From Alphaproteobacteria bacterium (GTDB lineage Bacteria; Pseudomonadota; Alphaproteobacteria; Micavibrionales; Micavibrionaceae), in contig WGMJ01000008.1 of assembly GCA_016125135.1 (NCBI GenBank), forward strand, positions 1 to 44,413: a stretch of 44,413 nt of DNA. Reading direction: 5' to 3'. The notes beneath the pieces are model-generated. The model had not been told where the DNA came from and did no database searches. It saw only the letters and a program-made list of their open reading frames with translations. Of this stretch, positions 23,589 to 30,519 are shown in pieces. Positions within the stretch are counted from its first letter, which is position 1. Each line of letters opens with the position of its first letter. The translations under genes were made by a program, and so were the position numbers.

Positions 23589-24657
23589 TTTCGCTGCTTG
23601 CAGCAGGCGCGGCATCATTTTTTACAAATAAGAATCCAAGCCAGCGCCAGCGCGTTGTTTTTTCAGCATCCACTTCCGGCCATGTGCAGTTTATACGTGT
23701 GCGCTCATTTTCGAATGCGTCTGAAAAGCGGATTTCAATTCTACCCTGCCCGAGAGGCGTCATGGTTAGTTCCCCCATCTCCTGTCCGTAACATTTCAGG
23801 TTTTGCATTTTTTTCATCCAGGCATTCGGAACACTAAATCCAATCACAGGCGGGTTAGTTGTCAGATAGGATGTATCAGGCTGGATGTCAGTTGCAGGAA
23901 AAGGCAATGTTTCAATAATGGTTTGTAGCCTGTTGATATCATCATAGCCGTCCGTTATCGGAAAGCGCGGAAGTGCATATGTGTTACTCAATGCTGAAAC
24001 CGCTCCGCCCTGCATGCCGAAGGCAGCAACGAATCCCTGTTGTTTTACAAGGGATTGCAGGTTTGCGGTGTATGCACCGTAAGGGTATGTGAAATAGGCC
24101 GCGTTAAAGCCCATCATTTCGTGGAATCGTGCGCGTGCACTGGCAATCTGGCGCTTGATCTCGGCTTCAGGCAGGGCGGGTAGCGTAACATAGTCATAGC
24201 TTGTTATTGCAAAGTTAACGGCAGGATCATTTGAAATACTCTTGAGTAGCCGCCATGTTTCACTGCGTTCGGAATCAGGGAGTCGGTCAATTCGCGAGGG
24301 GGTCACAATAAATGTAACAGGTATTTTTTCTTTTTTGATAAAGGGGATAATTTCGGAAAGAAAAGAAAGGGACGTATCTTCAACCGTCACAACAACTGAT
24401 ACAGGCATAACGGGGCGCTGTACAGTTATAACGCTAGCAAGCGCTTTTTCCAGTGAGTAGAGTTTCGTGCTTTCATCGCCTTGCTTCAGGTAGCTGAAGT
24501 GTTTTTTCAATATGCTCCGTGCGTCATCATCCGCCATGCTACTGTAGGCAAGGACAACGAATTTACTTTCATCGGGTGTCGCATATGCTGACGATATACC
24601 GAAAAGGCATAATACAAAAAACAGTAGCGGGAAAAGGCGAAACATGGGTATAAGCAT
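23560..24657 (-). CDS. Degenerate polysaccharide deacetylase-like (NodB fold) exported protein
   Basis: From ATG 24657 the protein has 365 residues with a signal peptide (MLIPMFRLFPLLFFVLCLFG...SAYA). ATG 24645 is an equally possible start. The NodB fold is recognisable: VSVVVTVEDTSLSFLSEIIPFIKKEKIPVTFIV, then ITSYDYVTL, then AAYFTYPYGAYT. The catalytic set is altered: the first Asp of the TFDD motif is Glu (TVED, 91-94) and the metal-binding His motif is missing (ITSYDY at 151-156), while the YPYG loop is intact. A C-terminal region of about 120 residues has no clear match. Loss of hydrolase activity is likely. It is divergent from tsaB with start codons about four bases apart. Confidence 0.75.
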   Translation of the reverse strand: MLIPMFRLFPLLFFVLCLFGISSAYATPDESKFVVLAYSSMADDDARSILKKHFSYLKQGDESTKLYSLEKALASVITVQRPVMPVSVVVTVEDTSLSFLSEIIPFIKKEKIPVTFIVTPSRIDRLPDSERSETWRLLKSISNDPAVNFAITSYDYVTLPALPEAEIKRQIASARARFHEMMGFNAAYFTYPYGAYTANLQSLVKQQGFVAAFGMQGGAVSALSNTYALPRFPITDGYDDINRLQTIIETLPFPATDIQPDTSYLTTNPPVIGFSVPNAWMKKMQNLKCYGQEMGELTMTPLGQGRIEIRFSDAFENERTRINCTWPEVDAEKTTRWRWLGFLFVKNDAAPAASSETTGQPALLP

Positions 24658-24661
24658 ATCT

Positions 24662-25279
24662 ATGGCATATATTCTGGCTTTTGACACCTGTTTTGCCGCT
24701 TGTAACGGTGGAATTCTGAACCTGCAAAACGGGAAAACTGCGGTTTTCCATGCGCCCATGGAGCGCGGGCAGGCAGAAAACCTTGTGCCACTCATCGAAA
24801 CGCTTATGCGTGAAAATAAAGTTGAAATGAAAGATATCGCGGCAATCGGCGTGACGGTCGGCCCCGGTAGTTTCACGGGCACACGTGTGGGGCCTGCAAC
24901 AGCGCGCACGCTGGCACTGGCCCGCAATATTCCGGTTATCGGCGTTGAAACATTCGATGTTTATTACGAAGCATTCGGTAAAGGCATCGATGACGTGCTG
25001 GTTGCGATTGATACCAAGCGTGATGATTTCTACGCGCAAATTTACAAGCAGGGAAAAAAGCAATCTGCTTTTATTCTGAAAGACCTTGAATTTGACGGCA
25101 CGATTATCCGTGAATCATATCTGGCGGATGATCTGCCCGATTTTCTTTTGCCGCTCGTTGCGCAACGTTATCGCGAAAGCGGTGAAACAAAATTCGATCT
25201 GGCGAAAGTGCCGCAACCTGCTTATTTGCGCGAGGCCGATGTCACAATGCCGAAGAAGGCCGTAACTACTGGCTCGTAG
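24662..25279 (+). CDS. tsaB: tRNA threonylcarbamoyladenosine biosynthesis protein TsaB
   Basis: TsaB is a partner of TsaD and TsaE in making t6A37 on tRNAs that read ANN codons; it is a catalytically inactive ASKHA-fold paralogue of TsaD. The start at ATG 24662 gives 205 residues beginning MAYILAFDTCFAACNGG. An in-frame ATG at 24644 has a better ribosome site (AAAAGG) but adds six non-family residues. The signature GVTVGPGSFTGTRVGPATARTLA is intact. The C-terminus overlaps the convergent fliP by 14 bases. Confidence 0.92.
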   Translation: MAYILAFDTCFAACNGGILNLQNGKTAVFHAPMERGQAENLVPLIETLMRENKVEMKDIAAIGVTVGPGSFTGTRVGPATARTLALARNIPVIGVETFDVYYEAFGKGIDDVLVAIDTKRDDFYAQIYKQGKKQSAFILKDLEFDGTIIRESYLADDLPDFLLPLVAQRYRESGETKFDLAKVPQPAYLREADVTMPKKAVTTGS

Positions 25280-26072
25280 CAGGGAAGGCTGCTCCAGCTT
25301 CAGGTGTGCCGGGCGGCTGCAGGTCAGGCGGTATAGAGTCAAAGCTTTGCACAAGCGATCCGGCAATCAGGTTCCAGCCATCGACAATCACAAAGAAAAT
25401 AAGCTTGAACGGCAATGAAATCAGGATGGGCGGGAGCATCATCATACCCATCGACATCAGGATGGATGAAGTCACCATATCGATAATCAGGAATGGGAGA
25501 AACAGCATAAAGCCAATTTCAAAAGCGCGGCGTAGTTCCGAAATCATGAAGGCAGGAATAACAATATGTAGCGGTATAGCCTGCGGTGTTTCGTAAGGGC
25601 CTGTCTTGCTCAGGTCAATAAAAAGCTTCAGGTCGTTCTCGCGGACATGTTTTAACATGAATTCCTTGAAAGGTTCGGTGGAGCGTTCGAATGCAACCAT
25701 CTCGTCAATCTCTTCATTAATGAGGGGCTTGATGCCTTGCTCGTAGGACGTCTGGAATGTCGGGGCCATGACGAAGAATGTGAGAAAGAGCGCGAGCGAG
25801 ATCAACACGGGGTTTGGCGGTGTTTGTTGCAAACCAATCGCTGTACGCAGGAATGACAACACCACAATAATCCGTGTGAAGGATGTCATCATAATCACGA
25901 TAGAGGGGGCAAGTGAAAGAACGGTGAGCAAAGCCACCATCTGGATCACGCGGCCCGTTACGGTGCCGTCCGCGCCGCCTTGCATGTCGAGCGAAATGGT
26001 CTGTGCCTGTGTTAGCAGTGGCGCAAAGAAGGCCAGCAGAAAAAGGAAAATCGGGAGCGAGCGTTTAATCAT
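25266..26072 (-). CDS. fliP: Flagellar export-gate protein FliP
   Basis: This 268-residue protein of the flagellar type III export gate assembles as a pentamer with FliQ and FliR. It has a cleavable signal peptide (up to LLTQAQ), as in FliP, then SIVIMMTSFTRIIVVLSFLRTAIGLQQTPPNPVLISLALFLTFFVMAP, a periplasmic loop, and the C-terminal pair FLPFLIIDMVTSSILMSMGMMMLPP. It overlaps fliO by four bases (ATGA) and ends a four-gene leftward operon starting at 26997. Confidence 0.96.
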   Translation of the reverse strand: MIKRSLPIFLFLLAFFAPLLTQAQTISLDMQGGADGTVTGRVIQMVALLTVLSLAPSIVIMMTSFTRIIVVLSFLRTAIGLQQTPPNPVLISLALFLTFFVMAPTFQTSYEQGIKPLINEEIDEMVAFERSTEPFKEFMLKHVRENDLKLFIDLSKTGPYETPQAIPLHIVIPAFMISELRRAFEIGFMLFLPFLIIDMVTSSILMSMGMMMLPPILISLPFKLIFFVIVDGWNLIAGSLVQSFDSIPPDLQPPGTPEAGAAFPATSQ

Positions 26073-26332
26073 AGGGGTTTCTGGATATTGCTTTCGACTA
26101 CAGTTTCGCCGTTCGGGCCTAAAATAACAAGATGCTCAGTGCCGTCACGTTGCAATAATACAGCCTTATGACGTGTATCGAGCATCAAAACTTCAACAAT
26201 ACGCAAACGGCGGTCTTTTCCTGTTAAGGGGGTCGTGAAGCCGCGCTTCTCGTTCCACCAGCGTAAACCGAGTGCCAGCAAGCCCATCAGGGCCAATACA
26301 ATCAGCAAGCCGGCGGTAAATTTGATAATCAT
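26069..26332 (-). CDS. fliO: Flagellar biosynthesis protein FliO
   Basis: This 87-residue protein has one N-terminal membrane helix (FTAGLLIVLALMGLLALGLRWW) and a small cytoplasmic domain with the FliO pattern RRLRIVEVLMLDTRHKAVLLQRDGTEHLVILG. FliO stabilises FliP during assembly of the export gate. It is short, as alphaproteobacterial FliO proteins often are. It is coupled to fliP by a four-base overlap, which strengthens the call. Confidence 0.85.
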   Translation of the reverse strand: MIIKFTAGLLIVLALMGLLALGLRWWNEKRGFTTPLTGKDRRLRIVEVLMLDTRHKAVLLQRDGTEHLVILGPNGETVVESNIQKPL

Positions 26333-26335
26333 TGT

Positions 26336-26617
26336 CTATTTCCCGTCTTCTGTGTTTATCAGGGTCTCGCGCTTTTCGCGCACAACAACTTCCAGCATTT
26401 CCAATTGTCCTAACATGTGGCGTAATTTTGTTTCGGCTTGTTCTTTGATTTCCGGCGAGCCTTTGACAACGGCCGCGCAAAGCTTATTCATCTGGTTTTC
26501 AAAATCCCCCAGAAGTGGCACATCCCCTGCATGGGCTTTTTCAATCGCGCCCTCCAGCATTGAAATCTGGCGGTCGAGTTCGGTTATCAAAGCAGTTTCA
26601 GCGGAAGGAATACTCAT
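26336..26617 (-). CDS. Unknown helical protein inside the fliOP operon
   Basis: This 93-residue protein is all-helical by eye and has no membrane segment (ELDRQISMLEGAIEKAHAG, then KEQAETKLRHMLGQLEMLEVVVREKRETL). Its start overlaps the stop of the upstream FlhB-like gene by four bases and its stop is three bases before fliO, so it is translationally embedded in the flagellar export operon. Size and helical hairpin character recall small flagellar chaperones such as FliT or FlgN, but there is no sequence match I can defend. Confidence 0.72.
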   Translation of the reverse strand: MSIPSAETALITELDRQISMLEGAIEKAHAGDVPLLGDFENQMNKLCAAVVKGSPEIKEQAETKLRHMLGQLEMLEVVVREKRETLINTEDGK

Positions 26618-26997
26618 TCAGACTCTTCAATAGGAAAAACAGCATCAAACGGATTGGGCTGGTTATTGGCCCGATACACATAGGATAATACTTCAGCCAC
26701 CGCGAGGAAAGCCTCCGATGGAATGGGGCTATCCAGCTCTATCTGTGCCAGCATCTCCGCAAGGGCCTTATCCTCGCGGACCTTGATGCCATTCGCGAAG
26801 GCGAGCTGCAAAATCTGCTCGGCAATTTTTCCCCGCCCGGCGGCAGAAATGCGCGGGATATCGTTCGGGTCATCATTGGTCTCGATAGCCACGGCGACCG
26901 CGCCATCAGATTTTTCCTTCAAATTCAATGGTTTGAGGGGGTCATCCGCGGGCGCACCTGAATCGGTTATGTCTATACGGGGCGGTTTATCTGGCAT
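26614..26997 (-). CDS. FlhB C-terminal-domain homologue (FhlB-like)
   Basis: This 127-residue soluble protein has a disordered acidic N-terminal half followed by a copy of the cytoplasmic C-domain of FlhB: AEQILQLAFANGIKVREDKALAEMLAQIELDSPIPSEAFLAVAEVLSYVYR. The same pattern ends FlhB itself in this window (LKIREIATEHKIIIYENPPLARTLYDTVEVDEAIPQSLFKAVAEVITYVYQ). It lacks the membrane domain and the NPTH autocleavage site. Such proteins (called FhlB in Helicobacter) can substitute for the cleaved FlhB C-domain in export-substrate control. It is first gene of the leftward fhlB-like/unknown/fliO/fliP operon. Confidence 0.85.
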   Translation of the reverse strand: MPDKPPRIDITDSGAPADDPLKPLNLKEKSDGAVAVAIETNDDPNDIPRISAAGRGKIAEQILQLAFANGIKVREDKALAEMLAQIELDSPIPSEAFLAVAEVLSYVYRANNQPNPFDAVFPIEESE

Positions 26998-27056
26998 GGT
27001 TTCTGCAAAGTTGTTCTCAGGTCAAACAAGAATAACACAAATTTAGGTAGGGAAAC

Positions 27057-27476
27057 ATGACCGAGAGTATAAGCCTCCTCCAGGCATTGGGGGCCAAAAT
27101 GAACTATCTGGACCAGCGCCAAAAGGTGCTTGCCCAGAATATCGCGAATGCCGATACACCAATGTACCGCCCGTCAGATATGAAGAAGACGGATTTCGGT
27201 CGTGTTCTGCGCAATGTAACGGGTGAGCGGACAATCCGTGTTGAAAACACAAACGCAAAACACATGCCGCCTGCATCCGAAGCCGCTGTGAATGACCCGA
27301 AGCAAGGCAAGTCAAAAGACATGTACGAAGTCGCACCTGATAATAACGGCGTTATTCTGGAAGAGCAGATGCTCAAGGCAAACCAGACCAATATGGATTA
27401 CAACCTGATGCTGAACGTCTATGCAAAAAATATGGGCATGCTGCGAACAGCTATCACAAGTGGCGGGAGGAACTAA
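27057..27476 (+). CDS. flgB: Flagellar basal-body rod protein FlgB
   Basis: This 139-residue proximal rod subunit is exported through the flagellar system. The N-terminal rod motif is LGAKMNYLDQRQKVLAQNIANADTPMYRP (ANADTP is characteristic), and the C-terminal heptad-rich helix NQTNMDYNLMLNVYAKNMGMLRTAI is typical of axial proteins. The ribosome site AGGTAGGGA precedes ATG. It begins the rightward flagellar operon, sharing a 59-base divergent region with the FlhB-like gene; no convincing sigma-54 or CtrA site is visible there. Confidence 0.95.
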   Translation: MTESISLLQALGAKMNYLDQRQKVLAQNIANADTPMYRPSDMKKTDFGRVLRNVTGERTIRVENTNAKHMPPASEAAVNDPKQGKSKDMYEVAPDNNGVILEEQMLKANQTNMDYNLMLNVYAKNMGMLRTAITSGGRN

Positions 27477-27478
27477 TA

Positions 27479-27898
27479 ATGGGTGACTTATTTGCAGCTA
27501 TGACAGTGTCTTCAAGCGGTATGCGCGCGCAGAGCGAACGCGTCCGTGTGATTTCAGAAAACGTCGCCAACGCCGATACAACACCGCAAAAGCCGGGCGA
27601 GCAGCCTTACCAGCGTCAGGTGATTACTTTCAAGAATGTTCTTGACCGTGAGTCAGGCAACAAAATTGTAAAGGTTGATGATATCGAAAAGGATACGAAA
27701 AAACCTTTCATCCTGAAATATGACCCCGGACATCCGGCCGCCGACGAAGCAGGCTATGTGAAAATGCCGAATGTGAATTCCATGATCGAAATGATGGATA
27801 TGCGCGAGGCACAAAGATCATACGAGGCAAACCTGAGCATGATCGAACAAAGCCGGAATATGATGATGCAAACCATCAATTTGCTCAGAGCGCGGTAA
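27479..27898 (+). CDS. flgC: Flagellar basal-body rod protein FlgC
   Basis: This 139-residue rod subunit has the N-terminal signature AMTVSSSGMRAQSERVRVISENVANADTTP and the C-terminal helix VNSMIEMMDMREAQRSYEANLSMIEQSRNMMMQTINLLR, both diagnostic of FlgC. The start is two bases after flgB and has a strong GGAGG ribosome site. It polymerises with FlgB, FlgF and FliE in the proximal rod. Confidence 0.96.
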   Translation: MGDLFAAMTVSSSGMRAQSERVRVISENVANADTTPQKPGEQPYQRQVITFKNVLDRESGNKIVKVDDIEKDTKKPFILKYDPGHPAADEAGYVKMPNVNSMIEMMDMREAQRSYEANLSMIEQSRNMMMQTINLLRAR

Positions 27899-27901
27899 AA
27901 C

Positions 27902-27930
27902 TTGATAAAAAAATTAAGTGAATTATTTAT
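27902..27930 (+). promoter_or_regulatory. Possible internal promoter before fliE
   Basis: TTGATA (27902-27907) is followed after 16-17 bases by an AT-rich TATTTAT (27924-27930). The 65-base gap between flgC and fliE is the largest inside the operon, so a secondary promoter for fliE-fliQ-fliR-flhB is plausible but weakly supported. Confidence 0.35.
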
Positions 27931-27963
27931 ATTTAGTGCTAGAATCGTAAGAAGGACCAGAAA

Positions 27964-28281
27964 ATGGCTATAAACAATATCTCAAATCCTGCACAGGCTG
28001 CCAGTCTTTACGCAAATTCTGCCAAATCGCTGCAAAATAGCGGCGGTATGGAAGGCGATGACGGCATCCTTTTTGGCGATATCCTTAAAAATGCCGCTGT
28101 TTCCGCTATTGATACGTTAAAAGCCGGTGAAAAAGCCTCGGCACAGGCCGTCACCGGAGAAGCCGATATGAACGATATCGTCCGCGCTATTGATGCCGCC
28201 GATATGACGCTCCAGACCGTTGTGGCTGTCCGTGACCGCCTTGTGACGTCGATTCAGGAGTTATTGCGCTTGCCGATTTAA
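27964..28281 (+). CDS. fliE: Flagellar hook-basal body protein FliE
   Basis: This 105-residue protein has the FliE C-terminal pattern DMNDIVRAIDAADMTLQTVVAVRDRLVTSIQELLRLPI, where the repeated hydrophobic helix ends in the L-x-R-M/L-P-I terminus typical of the family. FliE joins the MS ring to the rod. The first half is Ala/Ser-rich. The ribosome site is GAAGGA. Its stop codon is embedded in a 7-base hairpin. Confidence 0.93.
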   Translation: MAINNISNPAQAASLYANSAKSLQNSGGMEGDDGILFGDILKNAAVSAIDTLKAGEKASAQAVTGEADMNDIVRAIDAADMTLQTVVAVRDRLVTSIQELLRLPI

Positions 28282-28319
28282 TAAAATCGGACGAAAATAG
28301 CGGGATTGGAGAAATCCCC
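28273..28319 (+). promoter_or_regulatory. Tandem hairpins at the fliE stop and fliQ start
   Basis: CCGATTT/AAATCGG (28273-28290, loop AATA) encloses the fliE stop codon. Then GGGATT (28302-28307) and AATCCC (28313-28318) form a second stem whose 5-base loop GGAGA is the fliQ ribosome binding site, with ATG two bases after the stem. The arrangement could tune fliQ translation relative to fliE. Confidence 0.55.
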
Positions 28320-28586
28320 ATGACCGAAGCCGAAGTAATCGACATGATCCGTGAAGCCCTGCTGGTAACGCTGCAGATCTCGACCCCTGTTATGCTTATT
28401 GGTTTGACGGTGGGGGTGCTTATCGGTCTTTTGCAGGCGCTAACACAAATTCAGGAAATTACCCTTGTGTTCGTTCCCAAAATTATTGCGATCTATGTGG
28501 GGCTTTTTGCTTTGCTCCCCGGCATGGTCACGGCCCTTGTGGTGTTTACTGAAAGAATTGCAGATAAAATAATCGGTATCTCGTAA
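28320..28586 (+). CDS. fliQ: Flagellar export-gate protein FliQ
   Basis: This 88-residue protein has two membrane helices and the FliQ pattern EALLVTLQISTPVMLIGLTVGVLIGLLQALTQIQEITLVFVPKIIAIY. FliQ subunits wrap the FliP-FliR gate core. The ribosome site is presented in a hairpin loop. The stop shares its last base with the start of fliR. Confidence 0.96.
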   Translation: MTEAEVIDMIREALLVTLQISTPVMLIGLTVGVLIGLLQALTQIQEITLVFVPKIIAIYVGLFALLPGMVTALVVFTERIADKIIGIS

Positions 28587-29368
28587 TGGGTTATTCTTCG
28601 CTCGAGGAATTTCTGGCAACAGGCGTTTTTATTTTCATGCTTGTCTTTGTGCGCATCGGCACGGCCATGATGCTACTACCGACTTTTGGTGACGCAACGA
28701 CCCCTACACAAATCAAGGTGATGGTTGCACTGGGGTTGTCGCTCGTTATGTTTCCTGCGCTCAAAGCATATATGCCCGCAACGGTGCCGCCTACACCGCA
28801 ATTCCTGATGTTACTTGTCAGCGAGTTCATGATCGGCTTTTTTATAGGTACTGTGGGCCGCACGCTTATGTCGGCGCTTGATACTGCGGGTATGATTGTT
28901 TCCATGCAATCCAGCTTGGCCAACGCGCAGATTTTCAACCCGATGTTCGCGTCGCAAGGCTCTATATTCGGTACGTTCTTTGGCGTTGCGGGTGTTATTC
29001 TTCTGTTTGCAACACAGCTGCACCATTTACTGATCGCCGGCATTACCGAGAGTTATTACTATTTCCCTGTCGGCGAAATGCCACTCACAAGCGACATGAT
29101 GCAAATGCTGGTGCGTGTGATTGGCGGTTCGTTTGTTGTTGCCATTCAAATGACAGCCCCGTTCCTGATTGTTATTATGATGTTGTATGTCGGGATGGGT
29201 GTGTTAGCGCGTCTGATGCCGCAGCTCCAGATATTCATGATTATTATGCCAGCACAGATTCTGCTTTCATTTTTTATTCTGCTCGGCACAACGGGGGCTT
29301 TGCTCACGTGGTGGCTGACATATTTTGAAGACGCAATGACGTTCTTCCTGAAAACGCTGGAAAGGTAG
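28586..29368 (+). CDS. fliR: Flagellar export-gate protein FliR
   Basis: This 260-residue protein has six or seven hydrophobic segments. Family features include VFVRIGTAMMLLPTFGD near the N-terminus, SEFMIGFFIGTVGRTLMSALDTAGMIVSMQSSLANAQIFNP in the middle and LARLMPQLQIFMIIMPAQILLSFFIL in the C-terminal third. One FliR completes the helical FliP5-FliQ4-FliR1 gate. It is translationally coupled to fliQ. Confidence 0.96.
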   Translation: MGYSSLEEFLATGVFIFMLVFVRIGTAMMLLPTFGDATTPTQIKVMVALGLSLVMFPALKAYMPATVPPTPQFLMLLVSEFMIGFFIGTVGRTLMSALDTAGMIVSMQSSLANAQIFNPMFASQGSIFGTFFGVAGVILLFATQLHHLLIAGITESYYYFPVGEMPLTSDMMQMLVRVIGGSFVVAIQMTAPFLIVIMMLYVGMGVLARLMPQLQIFMIIMPAQILLSFFILLGTTGALLTWWLTYFEDAMTFFLKTLER

Positions 29369-29371
29369 GCC

Positions 29372-30460
29372 ATGGCAGAAGGCGGCGATAACGAACAGGA
29401 TGACAGCCAGAAAACCGAAGAACCCAGTGCCAAGAAGCTGGAGGAATCGCGCAAGAAGGGTAATGTTGCTCTTAGCCGCGAGATCAATAACTGGGTCATG
29501 CTTCTCATGGCGACTATTCTTATTGGCACCGCCAGTGGGCCGGTTATGTCGCAAATTTCAGAAGCCATGAAAGTGTTTCTCGAGCAAGCGCATGCGCTGC
29601 CCGGTGTTCCCGGGGGCCTCAAAATTATCATGGGCGACACATTCACACGTGTACTGACAATCATCGCGCCTATTTTTATTATGCTTGTGATTGCAGCTGT
29701 TATGGGGCCACTTTTACAGGTTGGTCCGCTTTTTGCCCCCGAAGTTATCAAGCCGGATTTTTCAAAAGTTTCTATTTTTAAAGGGTTCAAGCGGCTGTTT
29801 TCCATGCGCTCGATTGTCGAGTTTCTAAAAAGCCTTCTGAAAATTTGTGTTATCGGCATGGTCGGGTTTTTCCTGATACTGCCCTTCACTAAAAGTATGG
29901 AGCATATGATCAGCCTCGATATGAAGCATCTGCTCGACGAGACCGAGGGCATGGCTTTAAGGCTGATGACAGGGGTTCTGGTTGTTCTCCTTTTTATTGC
30001 CATTCTTGATTATCTTTACCAGCGCTTCGAATATATGAAGAAAATGCGCATGACGCGTGAGGAGGTCAAAGAGGAATACAAGCAGGCTGAAGGTGACCCG
30101 CATATCAAAGGCAAGCTGCGTCAGTTGCGTATGGAGCGCGCGCGCCAGCGTATGATGCAAAACGTTCCTAAGGCCACAGTCGTTATTACCAACCCGACCC
30201 ACTTTGCGGTGGCTTTAAAGTATGACAGCGAGAAAATGGAAGCGCCTGTTGTCCTTGCCAAGGGTATGGATTTTCTGGCACTTAAAATCCGTGAGATTGC
30301 AACCGAGCATAAAATCATCATTTACGAGAACCCGCCACTCGCCCGCACGCTTTATGATACGGTCGAGGTTGATGAGGCGATCCCGCAATCGCTTTTCAAG
30401 GCGGTGGCTGAAGTTATCACCTATGTTTACCAGAAACAGGGCAAATTGAAGCCAAAATGA
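29372..30460 (+). CDS. flhB: Flagellar export switch protein FlhB
   Basis: This 362-residue protein has the N-terminal EEPSAKKLEESRKKGNVALSREI motif, four membrane helices to about residue 215, a linker with EVKEEYKQAEGDPHIKGKLRQ, and a cytoplasmic C-domain with the autocleavage site NPTH (N274-P275). Cleavage switches export specificity from hook to filament substrates. The C-terminus is homologous to the separate protein at 26614-26997. An intrinsic terminator follows immediately. Confidence 0.97.
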   Translation: MAEGGDNEQDDSQKTEEPSAKKLEESRKKGNVALSREINNWVMLLMATILIGTASGPVMSQISEAMKVFLEQAHALPGVPGGLKIIMGDTFTRVLTIIAPIFIMLVIAAVMGPLLQVGPLFAPEVIKPDFSKVSIFKGFKRLFSMRSIVEFLKSLLKICVIGMVGFFLILPFTKSMEHMISLDMKHLLDETEGMALRLMTGVLVVLLFIAILDYLYQRFEYMKKMRMTREEVKEEYKQAEGDPHIKGKLRQLRMERARQRMMQNVPKATVVITNPTHFAVALKYDSEKMEAPVVLAKGMDFLALKIREIATEHKIIIYENPPLARTLYDTVEVDEAIPQSLFKAVAEVITYVYQKQGKLKPK

Positions 30461-30470
30461 GGCTGAATAT

Positions 30471-30491
30471 CAGGCGCAAAGCCTGTTTTTT
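30471..30491 (+). terminator. Intrinsic terminator between flhB and cckA
   Basis: CAGGC (30471-30475), loop GCAAA, GCCTG (30481-30485), then TTTTTTC. The stem is short but the T-run is good. It would reduce read-through from the flagellar operon into cckA. Confidence 0.6.
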
Positions 30492-30519
30492 CTAGGCCGC
30501 TTGTGGCAGAATCTTCTCC

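Noticed and set aside
24658-24927. Upstream extension of the deacetylase-like frame
   Set aside because: It overlaps tsaB antisense; a signal peptide begins at the later ATG.
26998-27056. LexA or sigma-54 site between the divergent flagellar operons
   Set aside because: Only a single GTTC half-site and no GG/GC pair with correct spacing are visible.
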